The notes: a model not told the origin generated them from the letters alone. Shown: positions 32,845 through 41,879, counted from the first letter of the stretch. The stretch is DNA of 64,000 nt from an uncultured Aquimarina sp. (GCA_947497175.1 CANMFM010000001.1:521802-585801), one strand, 5' to 3'. Made by a program: numbers and translations.

Positions 32845-33171
32845 ATGCGCATTGTTGTTAACAAATATTTGATAGGTCGCCACTTTGTTGGGCTAGCTCT
32901 TTGGCCATTTATAGTCGTCAAAGATTCGCTTCTCAAAGAAGATGAAGCCTTTATAAATCACGAAAAAATTCATATCAGACAACAAGTAGAGTTGTTGGTG
33001 TTGCCATTTTATATTCTTTATTTTGCAGAATATATTATCAGGCTATTTCAATATCGGAACTCGCAATTAGCATATCGCAACATTTCTTTTGAAAGAGAGG
33101 CTTATCATAACGAAGACGATCTTAATTACTTAAAAAAGAGAAAACCCTGGAGTTTTTTTAAATATTTATAA
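32845..33171 (+). CDS. small membrane protein with HEKIH putative metallopeptidase motif
   Basis: A 108-residue protein. INHEKIHIRQQVELL contains HExxH (His-Glu-Lys-Ile-His), followed by a hydrophobic helix (LVLPFYILYFAEYIIRLF) and FEREAYHNE, where a Glu could be the third ligand as in gluzincins (M48/M56-like). Family assignment is not certain. The stop codon abuts the start of the PLP-enzyme gene (ATG at 33172), so translation is coupled. Function unknown; a tiny peptidase or a remnant metal-binding protein are options. Confidence 0.65.
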   Translation: MRIVVNKYLIGRHFVGLALWPFIVVKDSLLKEDEAFINHEKIHIRQQVELLVLPFYILYFAEYIIRLFQYRNSQLAYRNISFEREAYHNEDDLNYLKKRKPWSFFKYL

Positions 33172-34113
33172 ATGCATTTTTTTTCTTCGGAAACAGTACC
33201 TTCAGAAAATCAAAAGATTACCCATCCGATTCTGGATGATGCACAGGTTTCACTTCATATCAAAAGAGAAGATCAAATTCATAAGAAGGTTTCTGGTAAT
33301 AAATTCAGAAAACTAAAGTATAACCTTGGCAAAGCCAGAGAGCTAAACCATAATACGATTCTTACTTTTGGAGGTTCGTATAGTAATCATATTGCCGCAA
33401 CTGCCGCTGCAGGAAAGATAGTTGGCCTACGTACTATTGGAGTGATCAGAGGTGATGAATTAGCCAAAGACATCGATAAAACGTTTTTAGAAAACAATAC
33501 CTTGCGTTTTGCTAATGCTTGTGGGATGCACCTCAAGTTTGTTAGTAGAAAAGCGTACCGAGAAAAAACGTCTGAAGTTTTCTTAGAGAAATTAAGAGAA
33601 GAGTTCGATTCTTTTTATGTAATCCCTGAAGGGGGTACCAACGAGTTGGCAGTTAAAGGATGTGAAGAAATACAAACAAAACAAGATATAGATTTTGATG
33701 TTATTTGTTGTGCCGTAGGTACAGGAGGGACAATCGCAGGGATCATTAATAGTAGCAATACTAATCAAACTATACTAGGTTTTCCAGCTTTGAAAGGTGA
33801 TTTTTTATCTGCAGAAATCGCAAAATATACGAGTAAGACCAATTGGAAATTGGTAACCGATTATCATTTTGGAGGCTATGGCAAAGTAAATGAAGAAATC
33901 ATAGGATTTATAAATCAATTTTATGCGCAGCATAATATTCTATTAGATCCCATCTATACGGGTAAGATGCTTTATGGGATTTTTGACATGGTTCAAAAAG
34001 GGGTTTTTCCAAAAAATACTCGTATTTTAGCCGTGCATACCGGAGGATTACAAGGTATAGCAGGGATGAATAAAAGATTAAAGAAAAAGAAGTTACCCCT
34101 TATTACAATTTGA
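33172..34113 (+). CDS. ACC deaminase / D-cysteine desulfhydrase family PLP enzyme
   Basis: A 313-residue fold-type II PLP enzyme. The PLP lysine is expected at Lys44 in KVSGNKFRKLKYNLGKA. GGSYSNHIAATAAAGK binds the cofactor phosphate region and GTGGTIAGI is the glycine-rich phosphate loop. This family includes 1-aminocyclopropane-1-carboxylate deaminases and the more common D-cysteine desulfhydrases; residues deciding between them are not clear to me. It directly follows the HEKIH gene and its stop codon lies eight bases before the ATG of the glucosaminidase lipoprotein. Confidence 0.88.
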   Translation: MHFFSSETVPSENQKITHPILDDAQVSLHIKREDQIHKKVSGNKFRKLKYNLGKARELNHNTILTFGGSYSNHIAATAAAGKIVGLRTIGVIRGDELAKDIDKTFLENNTLRFANACGMHLKFVSRKAYREKTSEVFLEKLREEFDSFYVIPEGGTNELAVKGCEEIQTKQDIDFDVICCAVGTGGTIAGIINSSNTNQTILGFPALKGDFLSAEIAKYTSKTNWKLVTDYHFGGYGKVNEEIIGFINQFYAQHNILLDPIYTGKMLYGIFDMVQKGVFPKNTRILAVHTGGLQGIAGMNKRLKKKKLPLITI

Positions 34114-34121
34114 TACAGAAA

Positions 34122-35114
34122 ATGAGGAAATTTATTTCACTCGATAATCGAGATTTAAATGCTCCGAGGCTTGCCTCGAAATCAAAATTATTTTTTAACC
34201 AATGCCTGGTAGGGTTACGCCGAGGCAGTTTACTATTATGTGTTGCTGTTTTTTTAATTTCTTGCGGAGGAAGCAAAAAAGCTGTCATTTCGCGAACAGA
34301 AACAACATTGCCCCAACGCGCTAAGACTACTACAATAGAGCGTACCACACAGCCAATTATATCAGAAAAACTACCTCGTGTAGCGCCTCGTAAAAAAGCT
34401 CCGGCTACAATTCCTTACAAAGAAAGGGTGCAACACTATATTTACGAATTCTCTGATATTGCAATGAGCGAAATGAAAACCTATGGTATTCCGGCCAGTA
34501 TTACCCTGGCACAAGGAATTCTGGAATCAGGAGCAGGATATGGAGAATTGACTCAAAAGGCAAAAAATCATTTTGGAATTAAATGTCATGACTGGAAAGG
34601 TGATCGAGTATATCATGATGACGACCTTTCGCAAGAGTGCTTCAGAAAATATAACGAGGCCAGCGAATCTTTTAGAGATCATTCTTTGTTTTTAAAGAAT
34701 AGAAAACGATACTCAAGACTTTTTACTTTCAATAAAAAAGACTATAAATCCTGGGCAAGGGGCCTTAGAGAGGCAGGATATGCCACCGATAGAAAGTATC
34801 CAGAAAAACTTATAGGTATCATAGAAAGATATCAATTATATACTTTTGATGATCAGGTGCTGGGAGGTAGAAATAAGAATAAAACGCGTAAAGAAGTCAA
34901 AAAAGATATTGCCACGGTAATAGTATCGCCAATTCGTACGCAAAAAGGTGAGCATGTGGTGCAAAAAGGAGATACATTGTATTCTATTTCAAGAATGTAT
35001 AAAATCTCTGTACACGAACTTAGAACATATAATAACCTCGCAGATAATACTATAAATATTGGACAAGTACTTAGAGTGGCTGCAGAGGAAGATGAAGAAG
35101 AAGATTTCAATTAA
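34122..35114 (+). CDS. glucosaminidase-LysM lipoprotein with a repeat insertion in its signal peptide
   Basis: A 330-residue protein with a mannosyl-glycoprotein endo-beta-N-acetylglucosaminidase-like domain (about 100-245; [20 protein letters not shown] has the catalytic Glu, and [13 protein letters not shown]). A C-terminal LysM domain ([20 protein letters not shown]) binds peptidoglycan. The ATG at 34122 gives MRKFISL, then 29 residues that are not signal-like (from [10 protein letters not shown] to GLRRGS), then [14 protein letters not shown] with a lipobox. Removing the 87 bases leaves a perfect lipoprotein signal. Those bases belong to a dispersed repeat also found at 45081-45172. The protein should cut glycan strands at the envelope if exported. 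Confidence 0.9.
   Translation: MRKFISLDNRDLNAPRLASKSKLFFNQCLVGLRRGSLLLCVAVFLISCGGSKKAVISRTETTLPQRAKTTTIERTTQPIISEKLPRVAPRKKAPATIPYKERVQHYIYEFSDIAMSEMKTYGIPASITLAQGILESGAGYGELTQKAKNHFGIKCHDWKGDRVYHDDDLSQECFRKYNEASESFRDHSLFLKNRKRYSRLFTFNKKDYKSWARGLREAGYATDRKYPEKLIGIIERYQLYTFDDQVLGGRNKNKTRKEVKKDIATVIVSPIRTQKGEHVVQKGDTLYSISRMYKISVHELRTYNNLADNTINIGQVLRVAAEEDEEEDFN
34143..34234 (+). repeat. dispersed 92-bp repeat, copy 1, inside a signal-peptide coding region
   Basis: Begins GATAATCGAGATTTAAATGC and ends GAGGCAGTTTACT. It aligns without gaps to 45081-45172; by hand count 76 of 92 bases match. Contained inverted pieces include GAGGCTTGCCTC. It adds 29 codons in frame to the glucosaminidase lipoprotein. 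Confidence 0.8.
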
Positions 35115-35116
35115 GC

Positions 35117-36403
35117 ATGATATACCAAAGAAGTAGTGCGCTATTTGCAGCAGCACAAAAAGTAATTCCAGGTGGAGTTAACTCACCTGTGAGAGCGTTT
35201 AAAGCAGTAGGAGGAGATCCAATATTTGTTAAAGAAGCCAGAGGAGCATACTTATATGACGAAGATGGTAACCGATTGATTGATTATATCAATTCTTGGG
35301 GGCCAATGATTTTGGGGCATGCTCACCCCTCTGTAGTGGATGCAGTGATTCAAAAAACCAGAAAAGGAACCAGTTTTGGAATGCCGACACAGATCGAAAC
35401 CGAGATTGCAGAACTGGCTGTTTCTATGGTGCCAAATATTGATAAAATTCGCTTTGTGAACTCAGGTACAGAGGCTTGTATGAGTGCTGTGCGTTTGGCT
35501 AGAGGGTATGCTGGTAAAGATAAAATTATCAAATTTGCAGGTTGTTATCATGGGCATAGTGATTCTTTTTTAATCCAGGCAGGTAGCGGTGCAGTTACTT
35601 TTGGAAGCCCAAATAGTCCCGGGGTTACCAAAGGCACTGCTCAAGATACGCTTTTGGCCAGGTATAATGACCTGGAGCAGGTGGAGCAGATTATCGAATC
35701 GAATAAAAATGAAATTGCCTGTATTATTATAGAACCTGTGGCGGGTAACATGGGCTGTATCCCACCAGAAAAGGAATTTCTCCAGGGGTTGAGAACCCTA
35801 TGTGATACGCATAATATACTGTTGATTTTTGATGAAGTGATGACAGGTTTTAGATTGGCCAAAGGAGGTGTACAAGAATTATTAGGAGTAGATGCAGATA
35901 TTGTTACATTTGGAAAAGTAATAGGTGGCGGTCTACCGGTTGGTGCCTTTGCTGCGCGCGAGGATATTATGAATCATCTTGCGCCATTGGGACCCGTATA
36001 TCAGGCAGGTACCTTAAGTGGTAATCCATTAGCTATGGCAGCAGGGTTAGCCATGCTTACAGAGCTTAATAGCACTCCTGGGATCTTTAAGAGCCTGGCA
36101 GATAAAACAGAATATCTACATAAAGGGATCGAAAAAGCGTTACAGCATCATAAGGTAGTTCATACCATTAATAGGATAGGGTCAATGATCTCGGTACACT
36201 TTGCTAAAGACAAAGTGGTAGATTTTGAAACGGCAGCTCATGGAAATAATGAAACCTTCAAAACATTTTTTCATGGCATGTTGAATCATGGGATTTATAT
36301 TGCGCCAAGTGCCTTCGAAAGCTGGTTTATAACTGATGCACTTACCTATAAAGATTTAGATGATACGATCGAAGCGGTTAACAAGGTAGCGGCTACCTTA
36401 TAG
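35117..36403 (+). CDS. hemL: glutamate-1-semialdehyde 2,1-aminomutase
   Basis: A 428-residue PLP enzyme that converts glutamate-1-semialdehyde into 5-aminolevulinate for haem synthesis. [18 protein letters not shown] is the family N-terminal signature. [18 protein letters not shown] and [16 protein letters not shown] are conserved. The PLP lysine is Lys267 in [16 protein letters not shown]. Length and start ([10 protein letters not shown]) match the family. It begins three bases after the glucosaminidase stop codon, so these genes probably share a transcript despite unrelated roles. Confidence 0.96.
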   Translation: MIYQRSSALFAAAQKVIPGGVNSPVRAFKAVGGDPIFVKEARGAYLYDEDGNRLIDYINSWGPMILGHAHPSVVDAVIQKTRKGTSFGMPTQIETEIAELAVSMVPNIDKIRFVNSGTEACMSAVRLARGYAGKDKIIKFAGCYHGHSDSFLIQAGSGAVTFGSPNSPGVTKGTAQDTLLARYNDLEQVEQIIESNKNEIACIIIEPVAGNMGCIPPEKEFLQGLRTLCDTHNILLIFDEVMTGFRLAKGGVQELLGVDADIVTFGKVIGGGLPVGAFAAREDIMNHLAPLGPVYQAGTLSGNPLAMAAGLAMLTELNSTPGIFKSLADKTEYLHKGIEKALQHHKVVHTINRIGSMISVHFAKDKVVDFETAAHGNNETFKTFFHGMLNHGIYIAPSAFESWFITDALTYKDLDDTIEAVNKVAATL

Positions 36404-36463
36404 ATTTTTTATGAGAAAATTGGTGATTGTATTATCAGCTATATAGAATTTAATGCAGTAAGT

Positions 36464-37006
36464 CTATAATTCAAACCATTCGCTAAGTGCTATCTCTTTG
36501 CCATGAGGATATTTTACATTGTAGACCTGTGCATTAAAATCATCTTCTTTGATATAGGTGTATTTTTTTAGATACTCAGCGCCGCCATAGTCGCTAAAAT
36601 CTTCCCGAATAGGTAGAATAGCAATGTCTTCGGGAGCTTTGATCGTTGCTGCTAACCGAAGTACCCAATCACACCATTTATGCTGCACCGCAGTTTCTGT
36701 AGCCAAAAAAATAAATTTAGAATTTTCTCTTATCTGTTGCTGCAATTGTGTAGTCGTAGCATCACTTTTATCTCGGGCAAAATGTTCATCTAACCAATCG
36801 ACGTGTATCAGTACTCCAAAACCTTTAAGAAAATTGATAGCACTATCTAATTCTTCGAGTTCATCGGGATGATAAGAAATAAATAGAGTTACTTTAAGGT
36901 TTTTGGTTTCTTTCTTAAAGAGCTGTAGGCTTTCGGCAACGTCTTTTGTATATATTCTCGCAGAGTTTCTCAATTGTAATAACCCGTACTTTGGTAGTAT
37001 ACTCAT
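36464..37006 (-). CDS. TIR-like domain protein, standalone
   Basis: A 180-residue protein. Residues about 38-130 read as a TIR-like domain: KVTLFISYHPDELEELDSAI (strand A and box 1 with its SYH), GFGVLIHVDWLDEHFA, FIFLATETAVQHKWCDWVLRLA and IAILPIRED. TIR NADases have a Glu in the WCxxE-type helix; here the position seems to be Val (WCDWV), so NAD hydrolysis is doubtful. The N-terminal 35 residues are an extra segment. Such lone TIR proteins may act in defence or signalling, or only as protein-interaction modules. No recognisable defence partner adjoins it. Confidence 0.65.
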   Translation of the reverse strand: MSILPKYGLLQLRNSARIYTKDVAESLQLFKKETKNLKVTLFISYHPDELEELDSAINFLKGFGVLIHVDWLDEHFARDKSDATTTQLQQQIRENSKFIFLATETAVQHKWCDWVLRLAATIKAPEDIAILPIREDFSDYGGAEYLKKYTYIKEDDFNAQVYNVKYPHGKEIALSEWFEL

Positions 37007-37107
37007 GAATTGTGTGCTATGGTTTATAAGAAAGTATATAACGCTGCAATCTTAGTTTTTGTTGTCAACAATGTTCTAAAATTCTATTCTGTTATAAAGG
37101 ATGGTTT

Positions 37108-37593
37108 TTAGTTTTTTACCGGGTCAAAAGTTTTGTATTTTATACTAGAATAGTAATTGGGTTGATTCGTATTTTGAGATGAAGTTTCAAAATCGATATA
37201 AATACTTTTTTTACTGTAGTTAGCAGAGTCTGTTACGGCAGTGTTTATAAATATTTCGGGGCGTGTGTCTTTATCAATATCATAGATATAAAAATTATTT
37301 GGTTTACTAAGATCAAATAGCATGTATCCGCCCTCGATATGAAATGGAAAATGAATTATCGTGTCTTTTGTACTTAGGTATATACTAATTTGATAGCAAC
37401 AGTGCGCTCCTCCGGTATATTTGTAGAAAAGAGTATCAACGCGGTTGTCATTATCAAAATCGAACCTATTTTTCCAGGATTTTTGATTGGTTATGATCGA
37501 CTGCTTTTTAATACGAGGTTTTTGAGTGTCTTTACATGCAAGTATCCCTATTAGTATGCATAAAACAGGTATTGTATAATATGTACTTTTCAT
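37108..37593 (-). CDS. lipoprotein directly downstream of the DUF4157 gene, candidate immunity protein
   Basis: A 161-residue protein with a lipoprotein-like signal (MKSTYYTIPVLCILIGILACKD, lipobox GILAC). The mature part has two Asp-rich, calcium-loop-like stretches (FDFDNDNRVDTLFYKY and YDIDKDTRPEIFINT) resembling FG-GAP/EF-hand-like repeats, and AHCCYQISIYL. I do not recognise a family. It begins nine bases after the DUF4157-muramidase stop on the same strand, so they are co-transcribed. A periplasmic lipoprotein next to a predicted peptidoglycan-cleaving protein fits an immunity role, which is inference only. Confidence 0.65.
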   Translation of the reverse strand: MKSTYYTIPVLCILIGILACKDTQKPRIKKQSIITNQKSWKNRFDFDNDNRVDTLFYKYTGGAHCCYQISIYLSTKDTIIHFPFHIEGGYMLFDLSKPNNFYIYDIDKDTRPEIFINTAVTDSANYSKKSIYIDFETSSQNTNQPNYYSSIKYKTFDPVKN

Positions 37594-37602
37594 AAAAGCA
37601 TA

Positions 37603-39168
37603 TTAATTATTACCCACATCAAGATTGGTCTGACTTCCGGTTCTGCCAATCACACTGTCTCTATATGCTCTTGCTCTGGAACCGGATCCGTTGTAGGCTC
37701 TTACGGCTTCGCTCCACGAGGGAGATGATAAGGATTGATATTTTAAAAACAACCACCTTACTGTAGCTCGTATCCAAAATTCATAATCCATGTGTAGATC
37801 AATACCGGTATTGCCTATTAAATTATTACCTGCATTACGTTCGGTAAAAAACTCTTGCATAGCCGTCATAAAAACACCTCCATTCCAGGTGGCATAGTCT
37901 GAGTTGCTCATGCCTCTCCAGGCGGCTCTGGCCTCGAGTGTATGTAAGCCGTGACGCTTATAAATTTCAGGAGCCATTTCTTTAATCATAAGATATTGCT
38001 GAGGTCCCCAAGAATCAATGGTTTGTCCAAGGTTAAATCTGCTTCTTACGGGATGTCTTCTAGAGTCAGCAAAACTATAGGGAGGAAGTTCCAGGTGTGT
38101 TCCAGAGGTTCCCATACGGGTCTCTTGAAAAAGAAGTGATTTTACCACATTAGGATCCAGGTTATCTGCCGGGCTAAATTGTGCATTGTAATGATTAACC
38201 CATTGTACTATTAAAGCGTCAAATCTGTTGTACATGGTTTCTCTAACCAGCATCCTACTCATTGTAGTTTCTCTTCTATCAAGTAGTCCTTGTCGTCTAG
38301 CTAGTTCTGCTTCTAATCGCGCTAAGCCATCTTCCCATACGTGTCTGTTTGATTGATACTGGCTCTCCCGGGCTCTCCAATTAGCAACTTCGGTTTCTTG
38401 TTCTTCTACAGATTGATAACTACGTTCTACAGATGTGCGCTGCCCTGCTAATCCTGTGTTATATGTACGAATTCCTCTGGCACCGGGGTTGACCGGAGTT
38501 AATACATGTTTTCTAATTGCAGTATTGATTCGGGTGCCATCCTTTTGGATGTAATATCCTATAGCCTGTCTATCTGTTCCTCTCCAATCTGTAATGACAA
38601 TTTGAGTTCCTGCTTTGATACCTCCCTCATCTACGACAACTCTAAAGGTGCGCCCATTCATTTCCTGAGCTACATCATCTACTCCAAGTTTTTGTAGTAC
38701 TCCAGATCCTTTTTGCTGATTTACATGAGTTAATTCATGAGCAAGTAATTTTTTGCCGTCTTTTGTATTTGTATCAAATTCATTTTCATTAAAATAAATA
38801 TCATGACCATTGGTAAAAGCTCTGGCTTGCAATTCTTCACTTAGCTGCATCGCTTCCTGATCGGTATGAATCCTTACATTGCTAAAATCAGTTTCGAATG
38901 CAGATTCCATATCTGATCGTACATCTTTTGGAAGTGGTTTCCCTTTGCCTTTAGAGGTGTTCAGCTTTCTTTCTAATGGCGGTGTTTGTGTGTCTGTGCC
39001 ATTATTGCTGTCAAAAATAGGTTTTTGCTGAATAGCTACTTCTGCAAAAAACGGAGTTGCTTTATCCTTAGACTCTCTTGTTTTGCTTTTCTGTTGCGTG
39101 AGACTAAAAAAGGGAGTTGTGGTTTTTTTTTGAGTGTTTCTCTGGTTTCTGTTTGTATAGGTTTTCAT
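37603..39168 (-). CDS. DUF4157 (eCIS-core type) protein with C-terminal lysozyme-like domain
   Basis: A 521-residue protein without signal peptide. Residues 1-70 are low-complexity, Lys/Thr/Gln-rich. Residues about 70-155 form the DUF4157 domain: GKPLPKDVRSDMESAFETDF, VRIHTDQEA and the zinc-peptidase-like HELTHVNQQ (144-152). Residues about 255-310 are charged and likely helical. Residues about 335-510 resemble a lysozyme/transglycosylase: LDPNVVKSLLFQETRMG (Glu349 as candidate catalytic acid), SWGPQQYLMIKE, WNGGVFMTAMQEF and AVRAYNGSGSRARAYRDSV. DUF4157 is common in extracellular contractile-injection cargo and other toxins. No injection-system genes are present here. Confidence 0.8.
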   Translation of the reverse strand: MKTYTNRNQRNTQKKTTTPFFSLTQQKSKTRESKDKATPFFAEVAIQQKPIFDSNNGTDTQTPPLERKLNTSKGKGKPLPKDVRSDMESAFETDFSNVRIHTDQEAMQLSEELQARAFTNGHDIYFNENEFDTNTKDGKKLLAHELTHVNQQKGSGVLQKLGVDDVAQEMNGRTFRVVVDEGGIKAGTQIVITDWRGTDRQAIGYYIQKDGTRINTAIRKHVLTPVNPGARGIRTYNTGLAGQRTSVERSYQSVEEQETEVANWRARESQYQSNRHVWEDGLARLEAELARRQGLLDRRETTMSRMLVRETMYNRFDALIVQWVNHYNAQFSPADNLDPNVVKSLLFQETRMGTSGTHLELPPYSFADSRRHPVRSRFNLGQTIDSWGPQQYLMIKEMAPEIYKRHGLHTLEARAAWRGMSNSDYATWNGGVFMTAMQEFFTERNAGNNLIGNTGIDLHMDYEFWIRATVRWLFLKYQSLSSPSWSEAVRAYNGSGSRARAYRDSVIGRTGSQTNLDVGNN

Positions 39169-39270
39169 AGAGAAATTATCATGATTTATTTCAGTATCAT
39201 ATTGATAATGAGTGATTCACTAAGATAGGTAATTATTCTTAGAAAAACATATGGACCCCTATATTTAGGT
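39169..39270. other. upstream region of the DUF4157 gene
   Basis: About 100 AT-rich bases between the start codon at 39168 (minus strand) and the repeat array. The promoter of the DUF4157 gene should be here, but no clear TAnnTTTG was found. Confidence 0.3.
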
Positions 39271-39274
39271 AGCT

Positions 39275-39672
39275 ATTTTTTGGGTACGAAACGGTTATTT
39301 ACTCTTTCTAATGGGTTCGATTCTTATGGTTAGGTGGTTGTGTACTCATTCGAGATGGTTGTTTGCCCTTTTTAGGAGGTTCAATTCTTATGATCAGGTG
39401 GTGTATTACTATTTCTAAAGGGTTCGGTACCGTCTCGAAGGGGTACAATATCTATTATAATGGGTTAGTATACCGATTCGAGACGGTACCGAACCTGTTC
39501 GAACCTATTAAAAACCGCCTAGAAGCGGTACATAACCGCTTCTAACCACCTCTACAACCTATTAGAAGGGGTTCAAGACCGCTTCGAAGCACTTTGATAT
39601 AGGTAATAAGGGGTTCGCAACCGGGTCAGGGGTGGTTCAGAACCACCCCTAAGGGGGTAGATAAGGGGGGTA
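39275..39672. repeat. degenerate tandem array with 21-22 nt period (about 18 units)
   Basis: GGT marks recur at 39293, 39314, 39336, 39357, 39378, 39400, 39421, 39442, 39463, 39485, 39527, 39570, 39612, 39634 and 39656. Steps are 21 or 22 (or twice that where a unit lost the mark), giving a mean of about 21.35. A typical unit is near CTATTTCTAAAGGGTTCGGT or CCGTCTCGAAGGGGTACAAT. Units contain TTCGAA/TTCTAA cores and neighbouring units are partly mutually complementary (GGTACCGTCTCGA versus TCGAGACGGTACC). GC is well above flanking DNA. It lies between the DUF4157 gene and the TPR-like gene. Confidence 0.85.
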
Positions 39673-39759
39673 ATTAATATGGTTTGGTTTCTGATAATGA
39701 TATTATAGAATAGTGCCAACGGTCTATAATCTTTAGTTTATGAACTTTTACACTGCTGA

Positions 39760-41241
39760 TTAGCTCACCAGCTTTAACATAGTTTGATACAAATCACTAT
39801 CATAAGCCTTAGATTTTAGCCATGCATAAAAACTCATCTCAAAAATATCTTCTTGCTCTCGTAAGGGCATTTTGAGTGAAGTCTCAATCTTGCTTTTAAA
39901 AATATCAGTAGTTATGATCTCTGGCTTTCGGTAATACTCGAGAGTTAGTTTTAAAAAATCCAGAACCCTGTTCTCGTTATTGTTTTTTAGGTATGCACCG
40001 TGTTTTTTTCTAAAGCTATTTACGCGAGATTCTACAAGATCCAGATTATCGAGTTCGATGTGTAATAGAATTTCTACCAGATTTTTTTTAATTACCCATA
40101 TAATACCCGCTTTGTCGGTATACCAACGATCACTATGGTAAAAATCATGTAGGACCTTTAAAGCATCTCTAAACCGTAGTTGTACAAAATAGAATCCGAT
40201 TTGGCTTAGTTTAAGGTCTAACAGGTATACAATCTGTTCTTTATGGCGATCGTAATCAAAAGCCTCCATATTGGTTATGGCAACATTTGCAGATCCGGTA
40301 TAATAAAGGTTTAAATTATGAAGTAGGGTGTATTGAGGTAAAAAACGGCGATAATATTTGTTTTGATGCTTTTGCATCTGGTCTTTCATAAGTGAAAGAT
40401 ACTGTAGAGAGGTATTAAATTCTTTATTTCTGAAATAGGCATTGGCCACGTAGTATAAAATCTGGATATGATAAAACAAATGTTTATCGATTAAACTTTC
40501 TTTAGTCTCAATTTTGGTATAAGCCTCTTCTACAAAGGGTAGTATGGTGTAATAATCCCTAGAGGCTTGCGCTGCCTGGTTCGTAATCTCTAAAATCTTA
40601 AACAGAGATCTAAAAGTAAGACCATGATTGATTGATATTCCAAAATTAGATAGCGCCTGTTGTATAATCGTTATAAAATCCTGGTGATGTTGGATAAGTT
40701 TGTTCTGTACAGTCGCATAGAATAGATTCAGATTTTCTTCTTGTTGTATCAATGCTTTATTACTTTTAAACTCATGAATAAGTGAGTCTAGAGGAATTGA
40801 TGTGTTTAGGTGAGCATATTGAATTTTGGTATAATAAATTTCATTTAGAATTCCATATAGATCATAAGTTATTGCCTTTTGTTCTGCCTTTTGAAGGGTT
40901 TTGAAAGCTATTTTAAACTGTTTTTGCTCAAAAAAGATTCTGCTGGCCAGTAACAGCTTAAGAATTTCCATCTCTTCAGAAGTTTCTCCTTCTAGGCTTT
41001 TTGAAGCGATAAAATCGATAAGACTATCATGCAATCTTTTACTTAAGGCATGAAAAGCCCCTTTAGATGACTTCCCGTAGATTTTTATATCCAGATTCTT
41101 GGTTTCTTTAGTCGTATCTAAAAGCTTAAAGAGTTGGATGTTTTTAGTGTCGTTTCTTTTGTTCTTTTGCCTCAGCAAAGTAATAAAACTTCTCTTTTCT
41201 TCGTCAGATAATGTGTGTATAATAGAGGATATAGTGTTCAT
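39760..41241 (-). CDS. uncharacterised helical (TPR-like) protein
   Basis: A 493-residue protein, all-helical by appearance, with repeated aromatic/Ala-rich helix pairs such as RIFFEQKQFKIAFKTLQKAE and YYVANAYFRNKEFNTSLQYL that recall tetratricopeptide repeats. The N terminus (TLSDEEKRSFITLLRQKNKR) is charged and might form a small domain. No signal peptide. Proteins of this architecture occur in many Bacteroidota without known function. It has the repeat array at its 3' side and is divergent from the YiaA gene. Confidence 0.7.
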   Translation of the reverse strand: MNTISSIIHTLSDEEKRSFITLLRQKNKRNDTKNIQLFKLLDTTKETKNLDIKIYGKSSKGAFHALSKRLHDSLIDFIASKSLEGETSEEMEILKLLLASRIFFEQKQFKIAFKTLQKAEQKAITYDLYGILNEIYYTKIQYAHLNTSIPLDSLIHEFKSNKALIQQEENLNLFYATVQNKLIQHHQDFITIIQQALSNFGISINHGLTFRSLFKILEITNQAAQASRDYYTILPFVEEAYTKIETKESLIDKHLFYHIQILYYVANAYFRNKEFNTSLQYLSLMKDQMQKHQNKYYRRFLPQYTLLHNLNLYYTGSANVAITNMEAFDYDRHKEQIVYLLDLKLSQIGFYFVQLRFRDALKVLHDFYHSDRWYTDKAGIIWVIKKNLVEILLHIELDNLDLVESRVNSFRKKHGAYLKNNNENRVLDFLKLTLEYYRKPEIITTDIFKSKIETSLKMPLREQEDIFEMSFYAWLKSKAYDSDLYQTMLKLVS

Positions 41242-41337
41242 TATATCGTAATAAAATTTTCATTAAATATACATTAAATAGGAGATAATTATAGAATTAT
41301 AACACATTATATCGTAAGTTTTTTTATAAACTAGAAT

Positions 41338-41367
41338 TTGGCTTCAAACAAAATCACTCCACATTTG
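41338..41367 (+). promoter_or_regulatory. candidate promoter of the YiaA gene
   Basis: TTG at 41338-41340 and CACATTTG at 41360-41367 are separated by 19 bases, close to the TTG-N17-19-TAnnTTTG consensus except for CA in place of TA. The start codon is at 41400. Confidence 0.4.
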
Positions 41368-41399
41368 TACCCTAATTAATCATCAAAAACAAAGTAATC

Positions 41400-41879
41400 A
41401 TGGAGTATAAATTTAGTAACGATGTATCTCAGGATACAGGAACAGAAAAAAAAGAAAAAACAAAGAACAAAGCGTATGATCAAAAGCCAACACCGGCTTT
41501 TATATCAGCATCATGGTCTGCACTCTTTATCGGTATGATATCTTATTGTATTGGTTTATGGAATGCCGATATGTTTCTGAATGAAAAAGGGTACTACTTT
41601 ACCATCCTGCTATTTGGATTGTTCTCTGCAGTATCTGTACAAAAAAGTGTTAGGGATAGGTTAGAAGGCATCCCAGTGACCGATATTTATTATGGAATTA
41701 GTTGGTTTACAACACTTACCTCTATTTTATTGTTAATTATCGGTTTATGGAATGCCGATCTGGAGTTAAGTGAAAAAGGATTCTATGGGATGTCTTTTAC
41801 GCTAAGTTTATTTGCTGCGATTGCAGTACAAAAAAACACGAGGGACAAAAAGTTTATAGAAAATCAAGAAGAAAAGTAA
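41400..41879 (+). CDS. yiaA: YiaA/YiaB-family inner membrane protein
   Basis: A 159-residue protein with two copies of the yiaA/B two-helix unit. Each copy shows a hydrophobic helix, then [20 protein letters not shown] or [20 protein letters not shown], and a second helix ending in SVQKSVRDR or AVQKNTRDK. The repeat is visible by eye. Function is unknown in all species. The N-terminal 35 residues are charged and cytoplasmic. A structured non-coding region follows. Confidence 0.9.
   Translation: MEYKFSNDVSQDTGTEKKEKTKNKAYDQKPTPAFISASWSALFIGMISYCIGLWNADMFLNEKGYYFTILLFGLFSAVSVQKSVRDRLEGIPVTDIYYGISWFTTLTSILLLIIGLWNADLELSEKGFYGMSFTLSLFAAIAVQKNTRDKKFIENQEEK

Noticed and set aside
37603..39168. Part of an eCIS gene cluster
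   Set aside because: DUF4157 is typical of such cargo, but no sheath, tube, spike or baseplate genes occur within the window.
39301..39330. tRNA-like GGTTCGATTC box
   Set aside because: No cloverleaf around it; it is one unit of the 21-nt array.
39363..39545. 60-residue frame with heptad pattern (RFETVPN, LFEPIKN, RLEAVHN)
   Set aside because: The seven-residue period is a by-product of the 21-nt array; the period shifts to 22 in places and would break any frame.
39275..39672. CRISPR array
   Set aside because: Units are 21-22 nt without separate constant repeats and variable spacers, and no cas genes are present.
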